DNA of 11,243 nt from an uncultured Porphyromonas sp. (GTDB lineage: Bacteria > Bacteroidota > Bacteroidia > Bacteroidales > Porphyromonadaceae), in contig NZ_CAMYEZ010000068.1 in NCBI RefSeq assembly GCF_947254915.1, positions 1 to 11,243 of the forward strand, given 5' to 3'. A program made the position numbers and the translations under genes. Of the stretch, positions 7,464 to 11,243 are shown piece by piece (the first letter of the stretch is position 1; each line of letters begins with the position of its first letter). The notes beneath the pieces are model-generated. The model was not told the origin of the DNA, did not search any database, and was given only the letters and a program-made list of their open reading frames with translations.

Positions 7464-7494
7464 CAAAGGTACATAAAGTTTCTATATATGGCAA
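7464..7494 (-). promoter_or_regulatory. Promoter of higBA, near-ideal Bacteroidota type
   Basis: On the minus strand TTG at 7494-7492 is followed after exactly 20 bases by TACCTTTG at 7471-7464. This agrees with the -33/-7 arrangement known for Bacteroidota. The -33 triplet lies directly behind the methyltransferase stop codon, so the toxin-antitoxin unit can be expressed independently of the phage operon. The ATG of higB begins 4 bases after the box, at about the expected transcription start. Confidence 0.75.
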
Positions 7495-8868
7495 CTAATG
7501 CCGAGACACTTTGATGTCGGGGTCAAGCTCCGTGAGGCGGTTGATGATTACTTGGCAGTAGTTCGGGCTGTACTCCATAGCGTAAGCGTTGTGCCCCATA
7601 TCGTGGCACGCTACGAGGGTCGTTCCGCTCCCTGCAAAGGGGTCGAGTACGCTCTCGCCCCGTCGTGACGAATTGCGGATCAGCTCGCCAAAGAGCGGTA
7701 TCGGCTTCATCGTCGGGTGGAGCTTGCTCTTGTTTGGATTATTGTAGCGCAGTACGTCCGTCCCCTCGCTGAGTGCTGTGGTCAGCTCCTTAATGCAGGC
7801 TCGTCGCTCGGTCTGTGTTGCCTTGCCACTGAGCAGGCTCTTGGCACGCTCGAGGACTGTTGCGTGGTCTCGCTCTGCGATGAAGTAGTGCGAAGCTCCC
7901 GCTTTCCAGCCGTAGAGGCACGGCTCGTGCTTGGGCTGGTAGTTGCTGAAGCCCATCACGTGGTTGCTCTTGACCCATACTAGCGGTTGCTTGAAGTCTA
8001 GCTCTGCCCGCTCTACCGCCTCGATAAAATACTTAGCGTACAGCCCCGCATACCATACATAGAATGCCCCTCCCGCTTTGAGTGCGCCTGCCATATTGGT
8101 AAAGGCTTTTGTGAGGAAGTCTAGGAAGTCACTGTTGCTCATTTTGTCGTTTGTGATGTCCTTGTGGCGTGGAGCCTTTCCTCCGTCACAAGTTCTGACT
8201 GCTCGCAGTTTTTCCGTGTAGTCCACGTTGTATGGTGGGTCGGTGACGATGAGGTCGGCACTCCCGCCCCCCATAAGCGTGGCGAAGTGGTCGCTCCTCG
8301 TGCTGTCGCCACACATAAGGCGGTGCGTCAGTCCTCGTCCCTCTAAGATGATGAGGTCGCCCTGCTGAATGTCAGTCTCGACCTCCTCGCCCTCCTCGGG
8401 CATCTCGTAGTCGTCCTCCTCTGCGATAGCGTCCTCCTCCTGCTCGTCTGTGAAGTCGGGCAGGTCAATGCCCCAGTCGTCGAGCTGTGCGGTGTCCCAC
8501 TCGAGCTGGAGGGCTTGCCAGTCCCACTCACCCATGGAGCTGTTGTCGAGGATTGTGTAGGCTCGGAGCTTGTCGGCTGTGACGTGGCTGGGGATAACGA
8601 CGCATGGGGCGGAGGTCATACCCAGCTCGACCATGGCTCGGAGGCGCATATTGCCCCCGATGACGATGTACTTGTCCCCGTGCGGATAGACGAGGATGCC
8701 TCGTAGCTGGAGCATCTCGGGGTTGTCTAGAATGCTTCGCTTGAGCTTGGCTAGCTTGTCGGGCTGTATGTTGCGGGGATTGGCTGGTAGCCCTGCTATC
8801 TGCCCTTTGTTCTCCTCGAGCTGTGCGATGGGTAGCTCGGTGTAGTGCGGTGCGTTGTTGTCGTTCAT
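7495..8868 (-). CDS. ParB-like nuclease domain fused to N4/N6 DNA methyltransferase
   Basis: This protein has 457 residues. The N-terminal part (about 8-110) is ParB/Srx-like: PIAQLEENKG, then LVYPHGDKYIVIGGNMRLRA with the GGNMR phosphate-binding motif at 71-75. A very acidic linker covers about 138-168. The C-terminal part (about 169-450) is a beta-class amino-methyltransferase: catalytic motif DPPYNV at 210-215 comes before HPTMKP at 384-389 and the SAM-binding DPFAGSGTT at 409-417. Such enzymes methylate adenine N6 or cytosine N4 in DNA. No restriction endonuclease is adjacent, so this looks like a phage solitary methyltransferase, useful for protecting phage DNA or for regulation (inference); the target site cannot be read from sequence. 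Its leader ACAACACTATGAACGA matches that of the peptidase gene, which supports this start. It is GC-rich like the MuF N-terminal part. Confidence 0.92.
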   Translation of the reverse strand: MNDNNAPHYTELPIAQLEENKGQIAGLPANPRNIQPDKLAKLKRSILDNPEMLQLRGILVYPHGDKYIVIGGNMRLRAMVELGMTSAPCVVIPSHVTADKLRAYTILDNSSMGEWDWQALQLEWDTAQLDDWGIDLPDFTDEQEEDAIAEEDDYEMPEEGEEVETDIQQGDLIILEGRGLTHRLMCGDSTRSDHFATLMGGGSADLIVTDPPYNVDYTEKLRAVRTCDGGKAPRHKDITNDKMSNSDFLDFLTKAFTNMAGALKAGGAFYVWYAGLYAKYFIEAVERAELDFKQPLVWVKSNHVMGFSNYQPKHEPCLYGWKAGASHYFIAERDHATVLERAKSLLSGKATQTERRACIKELTTALSEGTDVLRYNNPNKSKLHPTMKPIPLFGELIRNSSRRGESVLDPFAGSGTTLVACHDMGHNAYAMEYSPNYCQVIINRLTELDPDIKVSRH

Positions 8869-8890
8869 AGTGTTGTTGCTTATTAGTTCG

Positions 8891-8898
8891 TATCTTTG
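8891..8898 (+). promoter_or_regulatory. Bacteroidota -7 box for the 46-codon gene
   Basis: TATCTTTG lies 29 bases before the ATG at 8928. A TTG at 8873-8875 is 15 bases upstream, shorter than ideal. The box shares the context TTAGTTyGTAyCTTTG with the box at 9460-9467, and both lie beside a minus-strand gene start with the same leader. Confidence 0.55.
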
Positions 8899-8927
8899 AG
8901 GTGTTTAATCAATAATGTGTTTCACTT

Positions 8928-9068
8928 ATGAGCAAAAAATCAAGTTCCTCTTCTAAAAGTACTGCAACGAAGACCAGCTATCGAAGTGCTGTGTCTGGCA
9001 GGTACGTGACTAAAGAGTTCGCTAAGTCCCATCCGAAGACAACTGTCAAGGAGACGGACAAGGCGTAA
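8928..9068 (+). CDS. Small basic protein with SGRYVTK...HPKTTV motif (46 aa)
   Basis: The product begins MSKKSSSSSK and continues into SAVSGRYVTKEFAKSHPKTT before a charged end (KETDKA). From memory, short proteins with the pattern SGR-(F/Y)-VTK...HP-TTV are widespread in bacterial genomes and phages, sometimes auto-annotated as multidrug transporters without support; the function is unknown to me. It is too short and too polar for a transporter. It has its own promoter box (8891-8898) and runs head-on into the peptidase gene, the two 3' ends overlapping by 23 bases. It is inserted between two phage genes of the other strand and so resembles an independently expressed accessory gene. The serine/lysine-rich N terminus is probably disordered. 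Confidence 0.7.
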   Translation: MSKKSSSSSKSTATKTSYRSAVSGRYVTKEFAKSHPKTTVKETDKA

Positions 9069-9432
9069 TGCTTAGCTGGCGCATCACCTCTCTAGCTATA
9101 TACTCTAGTAGGTAGGTGTATGCTTCTTCGGTGTCCTCCGTGTGGGGTATTCCGACCTCTCGGAGGATGAAGTTCGTGGCGTGGCTCAGCTCGTGAATGA
9201 GTAGAGCCACGCTTTTTGGGTCTCGTGGTTGCGATGCGAGGTATATGGTTACCGTGCGCCCCGAGGTCGTGACTGTCAGCCCCTCGGTGTTCGGGGCGAC
9301 CTCCTCGATGACCTCTCTAGCTGTCGCCTTGTCAGAGTTCCGCTTGACGGCTTTGTATAGCCCCTTGCGGTCTCCCCAGTAGATGAGTACGGCTGTCTTG
9401 TAGATTGGTATCTGTATGACTATTTCGTTCAT
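9046..9432 (-). CDS. Small HExxH putative zinc metallopeptidase, phage-type
   Basis: The 128-residue product has a beta-rich N-terminal half (about 1-68) and a helical C-terminal half containing the zincin motif HELSH at 80-84 in the context ALLIHELSHATNFIL. Acidic residues at 99-103 (EDTEE) followed by AYTYLLEYI could supply the third zinc ligand. This resembles small minimal-zincin proteins seen in phage genomes; the substrate is unknown and no signal peptide is present, so it acts in the cytoplasm or in the phage particle. Its leader (ACAACACTATGAACGA) is the same as that of the downstream methyltransferase gene. It lies 240 bases after the MuF-toxin stop, with a plus-strand gene between. 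It may process a structural protein or the MuF polypeptide, but that is speculation. Confidence 0.75.
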   Translation of the reverse strand: MNEIVIQIPIYKTAVLIYWGDRKGLYKAVKRNSDKATAREVIEEVAPNTEGLTVTTSGRTVTIYLASQPRDPKSVALLIHELSHATNFILREVGIPHTEDTEEAYTYLLEYIAREVMRQLSITPCPSP

Positions 9433-9436
9433 AGTG

Positions 9437-9467
9437 TTGTATTATTGGTTGTTAGTTTGTACCTTTG
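9437..9467 (+). promoter_or_regulatory. Promoter of the 78-codon gene
   Basis: TTG at 9437-9439, 20 bases of spacer, then TACCTTTG at 9460-9467, matching the Bacteroidota -33/-7 layout. The ATG follows 18 bases later. The promoter lies in the 53-base gap between the divergent peptidase gene and this gene, with the TTG inside the peptidase leader. Confidence 0.7.
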
Positions 9468-9485
9468 GTGTCAAAGTATTGAGTT

Positions 9486-9722
9486 ATGAAGATTGGCAAA
9501 GCAAAATACACGGCTGAAGAGAAAAGGCTCGCTGACGAGTTTGCTCGTTCGTGCGGGTGCGACTTTGCGAGCTTCGTTTGTAAGTACAAAGGAGGTAAGG
9601 CTTTCTTGGGAGATCTTAATACCGTGAGGTATGTTGGGATTCCTCCCGCTATTCTCGTAAAGGATGGCATAGCTAGTGAACTTTCTGTTGATGATTCTTT
9701 GGAGCTGATAGGTCGCTCATAG
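9486..9722 (+). CDS. Hypothetical 78-aa protein beside the toxin domain, candidate immunity or regulatory gene
   Basis: The product starts MKIGKAKYTAEEKRLADEFA, has three cysteines (residues 23, 25, 32), a glycine/lysine turn YKGGKAFLGD and a C-terminal acidic tail. It lacks a signal peptide or membrane segment, so it should be cytoplasmic. I do not recognise a family. It has a well-formed promoter of its own, runs opposite to the phage operon and overlaps the last 50 bases of the MuF-toxin gene in convergent orientation. Linked immunity genes are expected for MuF polymorphic toxins, and this is the closest separate gene, but immunity genes usually lie in the same direction downstream of the toxin. 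The immunity role is therefore only a hypothesis; it could equally be an unrelated small phage gene. The reading frame itself is likely real. Confidence 0.7.
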   Translation: MKIGKAKYTAEEKRLADEFARSCGCDFASFVCKYKGGKAFLGDLNTVRYVGIPPAILVKDGIASELSVDDSLELIGRS

Positions 9723-11243
9723 TCTTGTAGGTAACTCTAGGGACTACGTCAGTGTTCAAGGCGAGATTATCTACTCGGTAGGTCGTTATCGAATAGCTTG
9801 GGGAGATTCTCTTAGCTATGAAGGCTAGGATATTGTCTTCTCCGATTATGGATGTACCTGCTTGAGGGTCGTATAGGGAAAGGCTTCCGTCCGCTTCCCT
9901 CTCCAATGTGACGATATGCCCGTATCTCTTACCTTTCCACACAAATCCCATGTGATAGCGACCTGCTTCTTGAGTATTGCTTAGGAACTCTTTCTTTCGT
10001 TGAGCTGACGTTTTGTTCTTCCTATAATCGACCCATCCGCCTGCCTTAGACACCTCTGGCATTTTCCCCGTCTTGGGGTCTATCCACGCTTTCTGCGTCT
10101 GCCACGATAGCTTGCGAGGCATATTACTCTCAAAGCCCGTGTTTGGTCGTGCTGTCACGTGTATCCCTCGTAGTCGCATCTCGTGCGCCACGACGCAAGA
10201 CTGGCAATTTATTCTGTACCCTCTCCCATCTTCATACCCGTAGCCTGCATTGTAGCCTACGTTTCCGCATCCCTTGTCAGCTTCTTCAAACGTCATGCCA
10301 TCGTAGTCTAGGCGTGTCTCCATTTTCCTTGCTACGCTTCTGTCTGTCCATCTGTTATTTATCCTAGCCTTCTGCTCTTCTGTGCGGGCTTCGTGACGCC
10401 TCTGAGCGTTTGCTAGGTTCTTTGTTCTCCACGCTTGTGGGTACTCCACTGCCTTGGTGTTGTTTCTCTCCTGCAGTGCCTGCTTGATGCGTGCGACCTC
10501 CTCGTCTGTGCGGTTGGCGTGGCGTATGTCTGCGTTACGCTGTATTAGCCTGCGCTTGATGTCCTTGACCTCCTCGGGCGTGCGGGCTTCGTGGCGTGCC
10601 TTGGCTCGCTCTAGTATGCTCGGCATCGCTGGCTTGCTTGTCTTCTTCGGGGCGTTGAATGTCGGGGTGAGTGTGCCGTCCTTGCCTACCTTGTAGTTGT
10701 CACGGACGAAGTAGGGGAGCGTGCCTGCACGGCTGGCTCGCTGGATGCGGTCGCTGTTGTCCTTGAGGTGGTCGGTGAAGTTCTTGGGAGGCTCAGTCAC
10801 TTGCCCCTTGGCGGGTATGCGCTCGCCTCGGAGGAGTGCATCTTGGCGGGCTTGGAAGCTGTCCACGTCCTCCATAATCGGCACTGCGTGGCACCTGCAG
10901 TGGGGGTGCCAGCCGACGAACTCGAACTCCTTGGGGTACTTGCCCGCTAGCTCCACGCAAATGGGGCAGACGTTGGGGTTAGTACCCGAGACCTGCACCT
11001 CGTAGCCGAGGACGAAGTCTAGCTGTCGCCACCGCTCGTTGTCCGCCTTGTGGTACGCCATATTGGTCTCTGTGACGGCTAGCCTGCGGGCGTTTTTGTA
11101 GCTACTGCGATAGACCCCTTGTCCTGGGTGGAACTCCTTGGCTCGCTTGGATAGCTGGAGCTGTCCGTGTTCGTCCCGTACCCTGCGGAATAGCTTGTCG
11201 GGGTGCTTGAGGTACTGCTTGAGGTCGGTCGCTAGGCGGTTGG
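9673..11243 (-). CDS. MuF-type phage head protein fused to a papain-fold toxin-like domain (N terminus off window)
   Basis: The frame stays open to the window edge, 60 codons upstream of the ATG at 11059-11061, and those residues continue the MuF domain (YKNARRLAVTETNMAYHKAD). That ATG is therefore internal and the gene is partial. Visible parts, numbered from that methionine, are as follows. The MuF C-terminal core has CPIC at 32-35 and WHPHCRCHAVPI at 51-62, probably metal-binding. Next comes a charged linker with three 24-residue repeats (153-242). Then an apparent C-terminal papain-fold toxin domain (about 255-435) has NCQSC at 285-289, GH at 381-382 and YDPQAG at 397-402, giving a Cys-His-Asp triad as in glutamine-deamidase-type papain-fold toxins. 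MuF proteins sit in phage heads or prohead complexes, and MuF-toxin fusions are a known class of phage polymorphic toxins. GC drops from about 60% in the MuF part to 40-48% in the toxin part. Target and activity are unproved. Confidence 0.85.
   Translation of the reverse strand, partial: NRLATDLKQYLKHPDKLFRRVRDEHGQLQLSKRAKEFHPGQGVYRSSYKNARRLAVTETNMAYHKADNERWRQLDFVLGYEVQVSGTNPNVCPICVELAGKYPKEFEFVGWHPHCRCHAVPIMEDVDSFQARQDALLRGERIPAKGQVTEPPKNFTDHLKDNSDRIQRASRAGTLPYFVRDNYKVGKDGTLTPTFNAPKKTSKPAMPSILERAKARHEARTPEEVKDIKRRLIQRNADIRHANRTDEEVARIKQALQERNNTKAVEYPQAWRTKNLANAQRRHEARTEEQKARINNRWTDRSVARKMETRLDYDGMTFEEADKGCGNVGYNAGYGYEDGRGYRINCQSCVVAHEMRLRGIHVTARPNTGFESNMPRKLSWQTQKAWIDPKTGKMPEVSKAGGWVDYRKNKTSAQRKKEFLSNTQEAGRYHMGFVWKGKRYGHIVTLEREADGSLSLYDPQAGTSIIGEDNILAFIAKRISPSYSITTYRVDNLALNTDVVPRVTYKTMSDLSAPKNHQQKVH
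10336..10605 (-). repeat. Three 24-residue repeats in the MuF-toxin linker
   Basis: Units start at residues 153, 177 and 219 (counted from the methionine at 11061). Their aligned cores are RHEARTPEEVKDIK, RHANRTDEEVARIK and RHEARTEEQKARIN. The first two are directly adjacent; 18 residues separate the second and third. The coding DNA also repeats, with CACGAAGCCCGCAC-like stretches near 10381 and 10582. They probably form a helical charged spacer between head domain and toxin domain. Confidence 0.75.

Larger units (their letters stand above)
6754..11243 (-). mobile_element. Prophage or prophage-remnant end (boundaries approximate)
   Basis: The minus-strand block contains a MuF-type head protein, a small HExxH protein, a ParB/DNA methyltransferase fusion and a HigBA pair, a combination expected of a temperate phage and its accessory genes. 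The head protein continues off the window, so the rest of the phage should lie to the right. No integrase, tRNA or att repeat is visible; the left limit is set only at the terminator after higA and is uncertain. The intergenic repeats at 6319-6515 look like host chromosome. Confidence 0.65.

Noticed and set aside
7460..7474. Upstream in-frame ATG as start of higB
   Set aside because: It overlaps the TACCTTTG promoter box; the extra five residues would be read from promoter DNA that is not transcribed.
7717..8706. Plus-strand and alternate-frame open frames inside the methyltransferase gene
   Set aside because: They are GC-driven shadows of a well-supported gene with catalytic motifs and have no promoter or family signal.
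10143..11005. Plus-strand open frames over the MuF-toxin gene
   Set aside because: They are leucine/serine/arginine-rich antisense shadows of a clear coding region.
11059..11061. ATG as the start of the MuF-toxin gene
   Set aside because: The frame is open for 60 more codons to the window edge and those residues continue the MuF domain (YKNARRLAVTETN), so this methionine is internal.

Overview
The window looks like a chromosome segment from a Bacteroidota bacterium, most probably Porphyromonas or a close relative. The reasons are promoter boxes of the TAnnTTTG type (TATCTTTG or TACCTTTG at five places), weak purine-poor ribosome binding regions, leucine-rich-repeat surface proteins with T9SS-like C-terminal sorting domains, and phage proteins of a Bacteroidota type. 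This assignment is from sequence style, not from a database search.

Left part (1 to about 6040, + strand): a promoter and two large tandem genes, 18 bases apart and closed by a strong hairpin terminator, encode exported leucine-rich-repeat proteins of 957 and 978 residues. Each is built from three composite modules (beta-rich entry domain, LRR block, helical LP-R cap ending in a W-containing segment) followed by a C-terminal sorting-type domain. They resemble internalin-J-like, cysteine-ladder LRR proteins and are probably secreted or surface-attached.

Middle part (about 6040 to 6837): no convincing gene. It holds a 21-base tandem repeat flanked by an inverted repeat, a hairpin-plus-promoter module that also occurs at the left window edge, one doubtful 53-codon frame, and a minus-strand intrinsic terminator.

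Right part (about 6754 to 11243, mostly minus strand): the end of a prophage or prophage remnant. In transcription order it reads: a MuF-type phage head protein fused to a C-terminal papain-fold toxin-like domain (N terminus off the window), a small HExxH metallopeptidase-like protein, a ParB-like/N4-N6 DNA methyltransferase fusion, and a HigB/HigA toxin-antitoxin pair with its own promoter and terminator. Two small plus-strand genes (46 and 78 codons), each with its own TAnnTTTG promoter, are set head-on between these genes and overlap the 3' ends of the peptidase and MuF-toxin genes. The 78-codon gene next to the toxin domain is the most interesting unknown, because MuF toxins normally need a linked immunity gene.
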